A DNA stretch of 64,000 bases, taken from contig JANUWI010000004.1 of NCBI GenBank assembly GCA_025504975.1, positions 2,046,001 to 2,110,000 on the forward strand, given 5' to 3'. The notes beneath the pieces are model-generated. The model was not told the origin of the DNA. It saw nothing but the letters and a program-made list of their open reading frames with translations, and did no database searches. The position numbers were made by a program, and so were the translations under genes. Of this stretch, positions 1 to 12,100 are shown in pieces; positions within the stretch are counted from its first letter, which is position 1; each line of letters starts with the position of its first letter. The DNA comes from Plenodomus lindquistii (Eukaryota; Ascomycota; Dothideomycetes; Pleosporales; Leptosphaeriaceae).

Positions 1-286
1 ATGGTGGTGGTGATGATGCATATGGAAGGAAGGCAACACTGGCCGCGACAAAGCTTGGCATGCATGGCCGCTGGACTGGCAGCTGCAGCAGCTCTGCCGC
101 GAGCTTGGAGCCTCGCGACAATCCATCCACCACCTCACTTAGTCGCACCAAGCCCGCATCCGCGCCACCGCGACAGCTTCACCAGCCCCAATAGCCCTCT
201 TCCCCAATAGCCCTCTCGCCCGAGTCTCCTTCTCCTCCACTCTGGGCTGCACAACTGCACTGCGCCAATCCACCACCGCCGCCGCC
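1..286. promoter_or_regulatory. upstream region of the proteasome beta-5 gene
   Basis: This stretch precedes the PRE2 start codon and holds no convincing gene. The open frame over the first 210 bases has no recognisable domain and looks like chance. The last 60 bases are C-rich with a run of GCCGCC before the ATG, which suits a fungal 5' leader. No TATA box or known element could be assigned with confidence. Confidence 0.4.
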
Positions 287-1242
287 ATGGACTCATTAGT
301 GGCCCAGTACAGCAGGCCTGCCTACGCCGACGAGGGCCAAACACAAGACGAGCAGCTCGAGCTCCACAGCGGCATGCCCGAGCTGTCCCTCAAATTCGCC
401 CTGCCCCCCGTTGCTCAGGTAGCTCCCCTTGCTCGTCCAGCCCAGGGCCCTCATACTGATAGACAGCACAGTCGGCATCATGGCTGCGGGCAATGACGGA
501 CGACTACTCCAACCCCAACTGCCCCATCAAAATCGCCCACGGCACCACAACGCTTGCCTTCCGCTTCAAGGGCGGCATCATCGTCGCCACCGACTCGCGC
601 GCCACGGCCGGAAACTGGATCGCCAGTCAGACGGTCAAGAAGGTCATTGAGATCAACAACTGCCTGCTGGGCACAATGGCCGGTGGCGCTGCCGACTGCC
701 AGTACTGGCTCGCCTATCTCGGTATGCAATGTCGTCTGCACGAGCTCCGACACAAGCGCCGCATCTCCGTCGCCGCCGCCTCCAAGATCCTCGCCAACCT
801 GGTCTACTCGTACAAGGGCATGGGCTTGAGCATGGTGAGATGACGAGTCAGTCCTATTGCGTCGTCACATGCTAACAGAAACTAGGGCACAATGTGCGCT
901 GGTGTCACGCCGCAAGAAGGTCCCGCCCTCTACTACATTGACAGTGACGGCACCCGCCTCGCAGGCAACCTCTTCTGTGTCGGATCCGGTCAGACATTCG
1001 CATACGGTGTCCTTGACGCATCATACAAGTACGATTTGGAAGACGACGAGGCCCTCGAATTGGGACGAAGGAGTATTCTGGCAGCCACACATAGGGACGC
1101 GTACTCGGGTGGCTTCATCAACTTGTACCACGTCAAGGAGGACGGATGGGTCAAGCATGGCTTCAACGACACAAACCCCATTTTCTGGGAGACCAAGTTG
1201 AAGAAGGGCGAGTTCTCCAACGTGACCAGCGAGCTTGAGTAG
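287..1242 (+). CDS. PRE2: 20S proteasome subunit beta type-5 (chymotrypsin-like)
   Basis: This is the catalytic beta-5 subunit of the 20S proteasome, which cleaves after hydrophobic residues. Exons are 287-418, 472-834 and 886-1242, giving 283 residues. Both introns (53 and 51 nt) are phase 0, and the second has a GCTAAC branch point. The start at 287 gives the usual fungal N-terminus (MDSLVAQYSRPAY). Splicing at 471 restores the conserved WLRAMTDD segment ahead of the cleavage site. The propeptide ends at H-G, so the mature chain begins with the catalytic threonine of TTTLAF. DSRATAGNW with the active-site region Asp, the VKKVIEIN lysine region and GTMAGGAADCQYW all match the beta-5 family. 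Length is normal and no catalytic residue is missing. The identification is essentially certain; the first acceptor could alternatively lie 9 bases upstream. Confidence 0.97.
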
Positions 1243-1917
1243 ACTGGCAAGACAAGCGCTGGACTTATACGAGTAGGGATACCTATACCCTTGGCTGGCT
1301 CTACTGCTGAGCAACGAGACACATGGCACCCAAAATCAAAATTGGGCCGGTTATGAAATCAATGTATCCAATGACCAACTCCATATCAATAACACGACGA
1401 CGTGACTGCACATGTACCAAAATCACACAACATCAATAAATCTTCAACATCTTGCATTCCAACATCCTTACAACGACGAACATGCGCCAACTATAACCCG
1501 GACGCTCTCTTGCTTGAACACCTATAGAAATACAGAGCAATCCCCGTCCATGCTAACTTTATCAAGAAGAAGAAGAAAAAATCAAACGCCCATTCCAAAC
1601 AATTGATCTGTGGTGTGAAACAAAAGGAGAGATAAAAGGTGGCAATGTACACTGGTCCCAGTGTATGGGTATAAGCAACCTCGGAGACATATAATGTGGA
1701 AAAAAAAAAGGATAAAAAAAAAACAGAGATCCGTATACGCCTCCTCTCCGTACTGCGAATTCTCTTTCCCTGCGCACATGGGTGCGGAGCCCGCTGCCTG
1801 GGTGAACAATAGAATGCGTGTGCAACAAAACATGCTGCTTCTCCCCGCAAAAACAAGGGAGGAAGGGTAAAAAACACACTCGTATAGGAAAAGAGGAAAT
1901 GACAAATTGAAGAGAAT

Positions 1918-1954
<37 letters not shown>

Positions 1955-2074
1955 TAAGCATGCGATATCAATCCGCTCGCAGCATCGCACCCCAGATTGA
2001 ACAACTCAAGTCAAGTCAAATCAAGTCCCGTCCATCACCCAGAAAAAAAAAAGACAGCGAGAACCAAACCGCCC
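1243..2074. other. intergenic region between convergent PRE2 and JHD1
   Basis: These 832 bases are the shared 3' flank of two convergent genes. They contain A-rich tracts and one GT microsatellite (listed separately). Antisense open frames here run through the CA/GT repeat and look like simple-sequence artefacts. No RNA gene was recognised. Confidence 0.6.
1919..1953. repeat. (GT)n dinucleotide microsatellite
   Basis: An uninterrupted GT run of about 17 units is visible directly, in the 3' flank shared by PRE2 and JHD1. Such tracts are length-variable in fungal populations. It accounts for the poly-His/Thr open frames on the minus strand. Confidence 0.95.
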
Positions 2075-5000
2075 TCATCGACTCCTCCTCCTTAGCCCCA
2101 AATCCTCCTGTTGCAACTGCTTAATAAGATCAATACTCGCTTGATCGAGATTAGGATCAATCGTGCCCGGCAGCATACCGCCCACTGCCAATCCGTACTC
2201 AATTTTGATACCATCTTTGCTGTCTGTGCGGCGGCCTCCGGGCGTCGATTTGGGGGTTTTGCTGCCTCGAGCACCGCGAGATGGCGTGTGACGTGGTTTT
2301 TGGCCCGATGAGTTTGGCACGCGGATTGAGCGCGATGAGTTGGGCCCGGGGGTGATGGGTGGAGGGGGGAAGTCGGAGTTTGTGGTGAAGTTGTTGTAGT
2401 TGTTGACGGCGGGTGACGTCAGGTAGGAAGGGTAGTGGTCGGCTGGGGGTGACGCAGCTGCCATGTGTGTGGGTGAGATGGGCGACGATGGGTGTCGGAC
2501 TTCGTGACGCTCAGTGGGCGCTTTGGTGGAGTGACCGTTGGGGTGGAGTTGAGTGTCGTGGACAGCTGCTGATGGGCCGGGGGTGAGAGGCTCTATGCTT
2601 GGTCCTTGGGGCTCGCTATTGTGGCATGTAAGCTCGATGCCATCCATGAGCATGTCTTCGTTTGCTTGATACTCGACTGACGACATGACGGTATCACCAT
2701 TGGGAGGATATGCAGAACCCATATGCGCATAATCGCCGTTATAGTCGCCATTCGCATAGGCCTGGAGAGCCGGATCAACGGGAACAAGATTGTCGTGAGG
2801 ACTCTGCTCGAGTTCTTGTTGCGCAGAGAAAGCTATGTCCCGGAGCGAGAATGAGCCGCCGCTGTATTGGTGGGGAAGCGAATGTCGCGAATGTAGGCTG
2901 CCATTCATATAGTCTTCATCATATGACGATTCATGTTTCATGCGCTTGGCTGTGGATGATGGGTCCTCGTCACTGACACGACGTTTCTTGGACGCTGAGC
3001 CCCTTGGTATAGGAACTTCGTTCGCTTTGATAGGATCGACATTGCCGTACTCGTCATGTATACAACGTCGCTGGACGCAATTAGCTTCCTTCTGATGACA
3101 TGCAAGCACACATGCTGACCTTGCTTTTTCGACAATCGGCACAGGCCTTGACCCGACCCGATTTCAGGGCATATGGATCGCCGTTGACGTCGGCCATGAT
3201 CGGGCCACCGTTTACAGGTCCATTAACTGAATTGGCTACGCTGTCCGTAATGGAGTGATCGCTGAGTCGGCGTTTGACTGAGATCCCGTACGAGCCGGAT
3301 AAATCAATGGTATGCATACCTGGCTTCGAATTGTCAATTAGTTCGTCTTTGTGTTTGCAACGTATGCGTCGCTTTCGACACGCATCGCAAGCAACTCGCT
3401 TTGGACCGAGCTGAGACGTCTTCGGTGTGGTGATGTGCGGGTTACTCGCCGATGGTCGGAGAAAGCCAGTAAGAGGGCCTGAGGAAGAAGGCGTAATCTC
3501 TTCGAATTGCCCATAGTTTTCAACCTCGAGCGGAGGTGTGGGATCTCGCACGACGTCAGACGCTCGTATACGGGCTGAAGATCGCTCCGCTGTTGCCCGT
3601 AAGGCCTCGTTGAAAGTGTCTCGCTCCAACTTTCGGACTTGTGCTGCGCTCAGCTTTTTCTCACTCTCCTGCACGTCAGGAATGAGAGTATCGGAAAGGG
3701 CCCACGTAGGAATGGTCTCGTTGCCACGTTTCCATGCTATCCACATTGCCAGTCGTCGCGCCAGCACAATCGGCTCACCATGACCCTTGGGAATAGACTT
3801 GAGGACAGCAGTCTTTGTTCTTTGCGGCACGTCAACTTTGCCCTCAGTGATGAGAACCGTCCTCCAAATATAGTTTATTAGATCGGTGAGACCCTCTAAT
3901 TCGTGCTTTGAGTAGTATCGCCGATTGTAAGTGGCTGCGCCGAGATGCGAATTGTGTCCGAAGCGGTCAGGCTCACAGTAAATAGGAATAGATCGCTTGA
4001 ACTGCTCGCTATTCTGTAGAAGCTGCTGGACCTGCTCAGGTACGGGATCCTCCTCGAGATATTTGATGGCTGTCAGCCACATAATCTTCTGAAAGAAGGG
4101 ATATCGAAATTGTGCCCCCACTTTGCAGTTCTTTTCAATCTCGAGGACCTTGATTTGCATGCCGTAGTGGATTCGCGTCAGAAAGTTGCCGCCAATTACA
4201 AGGCTATCTTCTGGAGTCCAGACAGCATGGATCCAGCCAGACGGTATCAGCATGGTGTCTCCAGGGTAGAGATCCACTCGATAGCATTCTTTGACCTGTT
4301 TCCCAAGCCAGTCATGCCCCATGTTGGGGGAGAGGCACCAGTCCTCATATTTTTTGAGATTTTGCTTCGTTGGCGGGATGAAGAAGAACACCTTCCGACC
4401 TTTGACGATGTGATAGTAGACGGAGGAGCCCCCAAAGTCAATGTGAAAGTCGGTGAAGCAATCTGCAACAGACATGAGGCAATAGAACTGGACTGGTGGC
4501 GGCGCGAGCTTGTCGTCTTTCCGCCATACAGCATCTTGGAGATCCATATCACGGACAGCCTTCGGCCGGCGGATGAGCTTTCCTAGCCTGCTTCGTGAAA
4601 CCTCGAGACTGATAACGTTGCGTACTGGCTTTTCGCCTTGCTGCTCGTAGTAGTCGGCCCACTTGCCCATTGTCCACTTCTTGCCTTCGCCTTCTTGGGC
4701 CTTGACGTCGATCACGGGCACAGGCTCGTTGGAGCCGTACAACTCAGCCACGCGGCGGACCGTCAATCCCTTTGGAATGACCATGTCTAGGCTATCTTGT
4801 CCGTCGTCTGCCACTGTCTCCATATCAAAGGTCGAGGATGAGGCCTGCTCAACAGCGGCCGTATCACTCGAGGGGACCAGAGGCACAGTCTCGCCGTCTG
4901 CGTGTCCAAGGGAGGGGTTCAGGGATGCCGGTATCAGTATGGGCTCCTTGAAGCCATTAGATTTCTCGAGGAAGTCGGCCGTGATGAGCTCTGCTGGCAT

Positions 5001-6841
5001 CCGTGCGAAGGTTTCCGGCGTGAACACGATGTCGCCATTCTTGAAGGCCGAGATGTAGTGATGCTCAGGGTTGTCGTCTGAAGTCTTTAGGACACCTTCG
5101 TTCAAGCCGGCGTAATCAACAGCTGTGTGGGCTCTGATGGATTTACGAACCTCTGGACCAGATTAGAACTGCAACCGGAAAGGGCGTCGGCTGACCTACT
5201 TGTCGTTGCGCCAAATTTAGGTCTACACGGCTCACAGTAAAACTTGTTTACATCGCGCACCTCTCGCTCGCTGCCGAACCCTGCACACGCGTAGTGGTAC
5301 CATTCCTTGCAGCCGTCACAACCAATCCATTGCTCGCCATCGCCAACTCTGATCTCGGATTCTGTGGATTTGCATGCAGCGCAAATAAGATCTGGTTGTT
5401 CGATCGTGGTTGTGGCCTTGTTTGTGGCTCGGCGCAAGGGGGGCATCGGAACTGAAGTGGGTTCCTGGTCAGCCAGAGGAAGGGATTGTGCGCGCGGACG
5501 GTCAGAAGAGGCGCGAAGGCCAGGTAATGTCGTCCTTGGGGTGGAGAGGGAGTGGCGACGAGCTTGCAGGCCAAAGGCTGGGGTCAGACCGTCATCTAGT
5601 GATAGTGACGGCGCCGCATTGGCAGATGCAGCTACCACTTGGTCTGCTGGAAGGCTCTGCGGTGACTCGAGCTGACTGGGCGCGCCAGAAGACGTGCCCT
5701 TCGGTCGGGGAGTGGCCCTCTTCCGCTTGCCGGTAGATGGCGCACTGCGAGGGCCCCGTGGCTTGCCCTTGGGCCAACCCTGGTGTTTCTTGAGCTTTGG
5801 CTCTTCCAGCAGCGCGCCATCCTGCGAACCCTCGTGCGCACCCAATGGTGGCTCTTCCGGCGGAGTGTGTGTTTGTGCAGCCGGCGCAGGGTCCGCTCCG
5901 TTAACCGCTGGGAGAGGAGGTGCTGGGAGTGGTTGTGTCGCTTTGGGAGCGTGTGTGGGTGGGAATTGAGGCTCGGCAGGCAAGGGCGGTGCCGCATATG
6001 GGCTAATGGGCTCAAACATTGGCTGGGCTGGTGGCAGCTCTGGGGCACCGGGGACGCTCCACCGCTTAGCTGTCGAGGGCGGTGTTTGCGCGGTGTGGGC
6101 GGAGACGGTGAAGAAGTCGAGCAGCAGCTGGGCGTCGGAGATTCTGTCTTCGCCGCCTCGGCTCTGGGGTGGGGCGGATGGTCTGTTGTCCTGATACAGG
6201 CGCGTGCCGTTGTCCACCATGTGCTCGACGTTGTAGGACCAGCCCGGAATGTGGCTAGTGGCGGGCCGCGACTGCGCTTGCCCATACTGCGGTGAGGCGT
6301 ACATCTCGGAGCGCGCTCGCTTTGCTGGTCGCTCATGCGACGCGTACATGGCATCAGGGCCAAACGAGGTGACGCGTGGGCCGAGTGTAGGTACGCTGGC
6401 CGTGGGCGACGAGGCGGCGTAGCCAGCACGCGGAGCGTGTCGCGGGGGCGCAGCATGGGGAGGTAGCGGCTGCTGTGAGTTGACGACGGCGTCTGCAAGG
6501 GCCTCGATGGGCGATGCTCGTGGCAGAGGGTAGTGCGGGAGTGGTTGCGGCTGCGGCGGAGCGGACACCGGGGGTGCGTCCAAGGGCATCGCCGGCGAGC
6601 TGAGTGGGATGCGCGCACCGGCGCTGTGCTTGTCCTTGCCAGCAGCCGTGACAGATGCGACGCCATTGGTGTAGGTGGTGCTGTACATGGCCGCCGTAGG
6701 CACCTGGCCTGCGGGGTGAGGCGCCTGGGGCTCCCTGGGCGCCAGCATGGGCGAGAGGGGCTCCCAGACGGGCGGCGGCGGCGTAGAGGCGCGCGCTGAC
6801 GCCTGTCTGTACTGCGCCTTGAATGAAGTGATCCCCCTCAT
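2075..6841 (-). CDS. JHD1: JmjC-domain histone H3K36 demethylase with PHD finger (KDM2/JHD1 type)
   Basis: Predicted Fe(II)/2-oxoglutarate histone lysine demethylase of the JHD1/KDM2 family, nuclear, acting on methylated H3K36. Exons in transcript order are 6841-5200, 5152-3120 and 3070-2075, giving 1556 residues; introns are 47 and 49 nt. Residues 1-480 are Pro/Ser/Ala-rich and probably disordered. A PHD finger (LICAACKS... CDGCKEWYHYACAG...CEPC) spans about 483-542. The JmjC core follows, with the iron triad H784-x-D786 (FHIDFGG) and H856 (SGWIHAVW) intact, so it should be active. The C-terminus carries two Cys clusters, CDACRKRRIRC and CADCRKSKRRC. The second is completed only by splicing at 3120/3070. 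The chosen start precedes RGITSFKAQYR; an in-frame ATG lies 105 bases further upstream. It is divergent from SF3B6. Confidence 0.92.
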
Positions 6842-7861
6842 GTCGGCGGCGGTGGGCGGTGGTAACCTCGGGGGGTGTCGAGGGCGGGTGGGAGCTGGCG
6901 AGGGCGAAGCTAACGAGCGGCAGCGCGGTGCGAGAGTGCGAGGCAAGCGGGCGCGGGCATATCCTGGGCTGAGGCGACAGTCGCGCGGCAGGCCAGCTGG
7001 GAGTGAAGGACGGTGGGTGGTGCGCGGCCGGGGGTGTGATGCGGAGGGTTTGGGAGGAAAGTCGGGTGGGGAATCTGAGCCAGAGCACTTCGCGCGACAC
7101 TAGGGATTGGACGCTGCCGAGAGCAGGAGCAGCGCGCAGAGACGGCGCGGAGACGCAGATTGCACGGGCAGGGCGCGATGGGCGTGGGAGCAGCGTACAG
7201 ATGTGCTGCTGGGTGCCGCGCCGGGGGGGTAGTCGAGGCCGTGGTTTGGGGGAGAGTCGCTCGTCGCACTGGCCGTCGCAGCAAGCAAGCAAGCCTTCTC
7301 CGATTGGTGCTCGAGAGACTCCGCCCTCTACCTCTACCACGACCCTGCCCTACTCTACAGACCACGTACTTACCATAGCTCACAGTGCATGGCAATGCAA
7401 GTACGGTCAGGTCCAGATGCTTTGGCTTCGCAGCGCATTTGCGCGCATCGTGATGCTGTAGACCAGCACTTCTTTCACACATGAATAGGTGGCAAGCTAC
7501 CCATTGTGCAGCGAGTGACTACCCTAGAGTACCTTGACTGTCCAGCCAGCCGCTCAGAGGAAGTAGCAGCCGTGTAAACTAACATAATCCTCGCCCTCCA
7601 TGCGAGCCTCACATCACTGTCCTATCTCTCACCATTCTCCATCACACAGCGGGTCACACAAAGTCACGTCAGTCGGTGGAGATGATGCACTGGAGTTGTG
7701 GAGACAATGACCGCACGTGACGCTGCTCGGTGCCAAGACCTTCTTCCCCGAGTCCTTGCGCCTGGCCGCATCCTCAGTCACGACTCCCATCTTCGCTCGC
7801 CCGTTCTTCTGATCGCCTATCCAGAAGCCCACTCTTCATCGCCCACCACCGTCGCCAAAGT
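6842..7861. promoter_or_regulatory. shared promoter region between JHD1 and SF3B6
   Basis: About 1 kb separates two divergent start codons, so both promoters must lie here. The JHD1-proximal half is very GC-rich and gives long open frames on the minus strand without any domain. These are compositional, and some could be JHD1 5' leader. No specific binding site was identified. Confidence 0.55.
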
Positions 7862-8488
7862 ATGAGTAGAGGCGGCAAGCTTGCACCCGAGGTCAATCGG
7901 TGAGTTCGCTCCTCCCGCTGTCGCGTGTCTGGCCGCGAGGCTGCCCGTGCGCCGCATACTTCACCTTGATACTCGTCCGCTAATTCGTCCTGCTTGTAGA
8001 GCTCTCTTCGTAAAGAACTTGAGGTCAGTCCCCATGCTACACTGATCGAGTATCATTGCTGATTCTCGCCACAGCTTCAACGTCACGCCAGAGGAACTCT
8101 TCGACCTCTTTGGCAAGTTCGGCCCGGTGCGGTATGTCGACCCCCGCTCATGCGGCAACGCTCTCGCACGCGCAAGTCCTTGCTGGCCGACCGTACTGAC
8201 AAACCTTCAGCCAGATTCGCCAGGGCATCGCCAACAACACCAAGGGCACAGCGTTCGTTGTCTATGAAGATGTAATGGACGCAAAGTCGGCGTGCGACAA
8301 GCTCAACGGCTTCAACTTCCAAAATCGATATCTCGTCGGTACGACATCTGCGCCCGTGTGGTTTCGATGGTTACTAACTCTTCCTAGTGCTATATCACCA
8401 GCCAGATAAGATGCTCAAGGCCGCGAATGACATGGCAGAGCGCCAAGAAAACTTAGAAAAGCTCAAGAAACAACATGGTATCGACTAG
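7862..8488 (+). CDS. SF3B6: splicing factor 3B subunit 6 (p14), branch-site RRM protein
   Basis: This is the small RRM protein of the U2 snRNP SF3b complex that contacts the branch-point adenosine. Five exons (7862-7899, 8000-8023, 8075-8131, 8211-8338, 8388-8488) give 115 residues, close to the usual 115-125. RNP2 is ALFVKNLS and RNP1 is KGTAFVVYED, followed by the typical FNFQNRYLVVLYHQP segment and a C-terminal basic helix ending QHGID. All four introns close the frame and begin with GTGAGT, GTCAGT, GTATGT or GTACGA. Exon 2 is only 24 nt, so the gene is fragmented and no exon stands out alone. It shares its promoter region with JHD1. The identification is very secure from the near-complete match to family sequence patterns. 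Confidence 0.95.
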
Positions 8489-10066
8489 GGTTGCGCGAGG
8501 CCTCAGGAAATGGTGATATCGCGCGAGCGAAACAATGACAAGACTCCTGTGGGCCTCAAGACCGATAGTGTTATTTCGGCATGCTCTTCGACGAGCCGCG
8601 GCGGCGATACGCGTACATCTACGGCGAGCTCGCTCACTACGAACAAATCCGATGCTCTATCTCCAGGACAGACTTCGACCGCCGCTTGCCGCAACAGCGA
8701 TTGGCGTGCGGTCAAGCATTCTCTCAAGGGGCTATGGAAGTCGGCGCATGGAACGGCGTTTAAGAGGTCATGACACGTTCACGAACCATGACGGATTGCT
8801 GCATTTTATTTCTTTAGCTCCTATCAAGCCCAATAGCTAATGGGTCAACGTTATATTTTGATGGGAGAAACAGTCGGCTCCGATTCCGATCCTACATATA
8901 CCTTACGGTCGTTTGCACCGATTGATACGGCCGGAACTTCAATTCGCATGAAGTTGATTCGTCCGCACCTTTGATCGACCCCAGCTGGGTAACAGTATTT
9001 GCACTTGACGTCGTGAAATTGTGTCTAATTGTTCGTTTCAACAGAAGCATTCTGACTGCCTGACCTCCACGTTCTTTCATAGCGCCAGAGGTCGCTCGGA
9101 CATGAGTGCCACCCTCGACAAACCATTGAGATTCCGCTGCTGTTCAGCTGGCTTTCGCGGAGTAGTACGGCAGCTACAATGAATGATAAATGCCCCGCAA
9201 ACGTATCAGCTTTACGCAATATACAAGACGGTGGCAGCGTGAACCAAACAACCTATCTATCGTGGATGAAGCTCGGCGAGGGCAGAACGGCAACTCTGGG
9301 CGCGTGCATAGCTAAATGATCAACAACGAAAGGAAAGTTGGATTTTACAACGGGATTCAGGATTAAGTGGATCGTGAGTAGCCGGGTGGGAGTGTATAAC
9401 ACACGACGACAACTCTTGAGCACCGGAGCGTCGTTGTGCAAGCGCTGGACATACATCAGCTCAGAAAGAATTGTTATATCAGCTGCAAAGAAAAGGAAAG
9501 ATCACTGTGCAGTGTTTGTGCTGGGATAATGATTTCTCCAGGCTTGAGCACAAATAAGTGTGGTGAATGGAATGGTAGGAGGACTGAGGAGGAAGGGGAA
9601 GTGGTTTGGGAGGTATCATGATCGGGTTACGAGACTGTTGGTCTCACTTGCTGTAGGAACGGGGGGCCGGGATAGCGTAGTAGCCAATGGGTATCGTATA
9701 TTGAACCACTCCTGGTACTCAAAGCAACGAAAAGCCTTTACATGGGCTGATGAGACAGCAGAAAGAGAAAGAAACGCCACACTCCGATGTAGCTTCGTCT
9801 TGTAGGTTGCTAGAGGGACATCTGGTAGTTGCGGCCTTCGCGAAGTGAATGATTATGTCGCGTTATTATTTTCAATTCTGGCTTATGTCAATATGCGTAA
9901 AGGTTTTCTTGTAGCTGGGTCATTCTTGCCTGGAGATGTTTTCAAAGCGGACTCACCTGATAGCCGAGCTACGTAGAAGATGCCATGTTGTCCTTGATCG
10001 AGGAAACCCTCACAAGACACCTTCTCCAAGTGTAATAGCGCTGGGGTATCATCATCTGTTCCCGCC
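8489..10066. other. gene-free region between convergent SF3B6 and APN1
   Basis: These 1.58 kb hold the 3' ends of two convergent genes. Several short open frames occur on both strands (for example 8510-8773 plus). None shows a domain, a signal peptide or a consistent splice pattern. No tRNA-like GGTTCGA box was found. I see nothing that I can support as a gene. Confidence 0.5.
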
Positions 10067-11572
10067 CTAGTCTTCGTCTTCTTCCTCATCCTCATCCTCA
10101 CTCTCGACCTTTTTCTTGCCCTTGCCCTTGCCCTTGCCCTTATCCTTTTTCGGCGCGGCGGATTTGGCATTCTTCTTATCCACCTGTCCACCGACGCGCT
10201 TCCGTTCAGCGTCACCTTCAGCTTGCAGCCTGGCGTCCATCTCTCTGAATTCGTCGCTTTCAATATCCATGCCAACGAGCCTCTCAAGCATTTTAATCTC
10301 GCGATGTTCAAAGCCTTCATCTTGGACCTTTTCGCCCTTCTCATTGATGCTATCCTTGGGAGTCTCAAGCACCATTGGCAGACCGTGGAAACGAGTGTCG
10401 TTGACGAGATTATGGAATGATCGAAGTCCCAGGTACCCCGTACCAATTCGAGCATGGAGGTCGCGATTACTGGAGAATGGGGCCTTGCTGTCGTTGATGT
10501 GGAAGGCTTTGAGGTACTGTAGGCCGATGACCTTGTCGAACTGCGCCATTGTCTCGGCGTAGGCTTCAGGAGTGCGGATGTCATAACCAGCAGCGAAGAT
10601 GTGGCATGTGTCTAGACAGACACCTACTCGGCTCTTGTCCTCTACAAGCTCGATGATGGCAGCGAGATCTGCGAATGTCCCACCGATAGTATTACCCAGT
10701 GTTGCCATGGTCTCAAGTAGCGTAATGACTTCGCCAGTCTCAGGATCCTGATGAGCCTCATTGAGATTCTGCGCAATCATTCGTATCCCCTCTTCACGGG
10801 TCCCTGCATTCGCATTGCCTGGATGGAAGTTGTAGAGCTTGATGCCGAGTTTGTTGCAACGAATCAAGTCGTTGAGGAACGAGTCGTAGGCCTGCTTCTT
10901 ACGGACGGGATCGGGGTGTGCTAGATTCACTAGATAGGAACCGTGCGGGACGCAGCTCGTCGCTGGGTCGATGCCATGCTCTTTACATCGGTCGATGAAG
11001 AGTTTGGCTACGTCAGGATCAAGCTCTGAGGTATCCCACTTGCGATGCTGTTTTAGAAACACAGCAAACGCATTGCCACTGTGCTAGTCAGCTGGTGATC
11101 AATGGTTGGTGACTGGTGGTCTGCCGGCTGCTCTCACCCGATGAAAAGAAGGTTGGCGATTGAATTGTGTACTCCTAGCCGACCATTGTCCGGTCCGCGT
11201 TAGCCTTATTCACTGGTGAAAGTGCCGCGGTGCATTATGACAAGACGTACCTCCTGCAGTACTGACGTGTGCACCAACGCGCAGCGGTGTGTCCTGGGTG
11301 CGCTCTGCCAACGGCTCCAAGTCCTTCTTAGCCTTAACTTTGCGCTTGACGACCTTAGTCTTCTCTGTCTTGACCTCAACGTGCGCATCTCCATCCTCGT
11401 CGACAACCGCCTTCTTAGCGCGTTTGGTCACAACTTTGGTGGTGACGGTGGCCTTGCGCTTCCTTTCGGCGAGCACAACCTCTCCAGCGGCTGCATCTGC
11501 CGCAGACTGCAATTGTTCTGGTGGTGGTGACAGTGACGAGTCCGATGACACGTCTGCGCGTTTTTTGGCCAT
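10067..11572 (-). CDS. APN1: apurinic/apyrimidinic endonuclease, endonuclease IV family
   Basis: This enzyme cleaves DNA 5' to abasic sites and removes 3' blocking groups in base-excision repair, using a trinuclear zinc centre. Exons are 11572-11251, 11174-11138 and 11078-10067, giving 456 residues. The endonuclease IV TIM barrel begins at VGAHVSTAGG. The metal-binding segments GVCLDTCHIFAAGYD, FHINDSK and HARIGTG are present, as is VLETPK. The N-terminal 100 residues are Lys/Arg-rich, as for a nuclear form. The C-terminus has a repetitive KGKGKGKGK stretch, encoded by a hexanucleotide repeat near 10110-10141, and then an acidic tail. The frame stays open 82 codons upstream to an ATG at 11818; that extension is described in the findings. 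It is divergent from DIM1. Confidence 0.94.
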
Positions 11573-12100
11573 GGTTCGCGCTGTGTTCGGGGTGCTGTGT
11601 TGTGTATGTGTGGTCTGTGTCGGAGAAGGTAGGGCGTGGGTTTGGTGCAGATAGCGGTGGGAGTGGCTGCTTATATAGACTCGTGGGTGAAGGCGCGAAG
11701 AGACTGGCCCCAGGTGAGAGAAACCGTGGGAGGACAGTCGCGTGAGGGCTTGCAAATGGGCATGGAAACGGCAGAATGAAAACGAGAGACTCAATGGGGA
11801 TAAGCTCCAGACATGCATATAGATGGCTTCCTGATCAAGGCCTATGGTGAAGGTGAAGGGGAATTGACCATAATACTCTATGTGTTCATAGCCTCGTTCG
11901 ACGTCATCACCTCAGATCGAATCAACACCTTGGGGAGACGCGCCGTCGACGCGCTACGTCGAAATTAACCCTGTCAGTCCTGACTCGCTCAAGAAAGCGC
12001 TATCGATAAGAAAACTACCGCGGGCCAAAAATTCGGGGTTTATTTTCACCACCACCACCACCACCACCACCAAGAACAACACCCCACACTCACCAGCGCG
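11573..12100. promoter_or_regulatory. shared promoter region of APN1 and DIM1
   Basis: This interval separates two divergent genes. Close to the DIM1 start, 12047-12072 is an uninterrupted CAC/ACC trinucleotide run, probably in the DIM1 5' leader. On the APN1 side the sequence is pyrimidine-rich on the minus strand. No named transcription-factor site could be assigned. Confidence 0.6.

Noticed and set aside
1491..2004. Long minus-strand open frames of 140-156 codons
   Set aside because: They run through the GT/CA microsatellite and A/T-rich runs, giving His/Thr and Phe-rich stretches in all frames. There is no domain and the sequence is the 3' flank of two genes.
6354..7482. Minus-strand open frames of 190-328 codons upstream of and overlapping JHD1
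   Set aside because: The DNA is very GC-rich there and the frames are Arg/Pro/Ala/Ser-rich without domains. One overlaps the real JHD1 exon in another frame.
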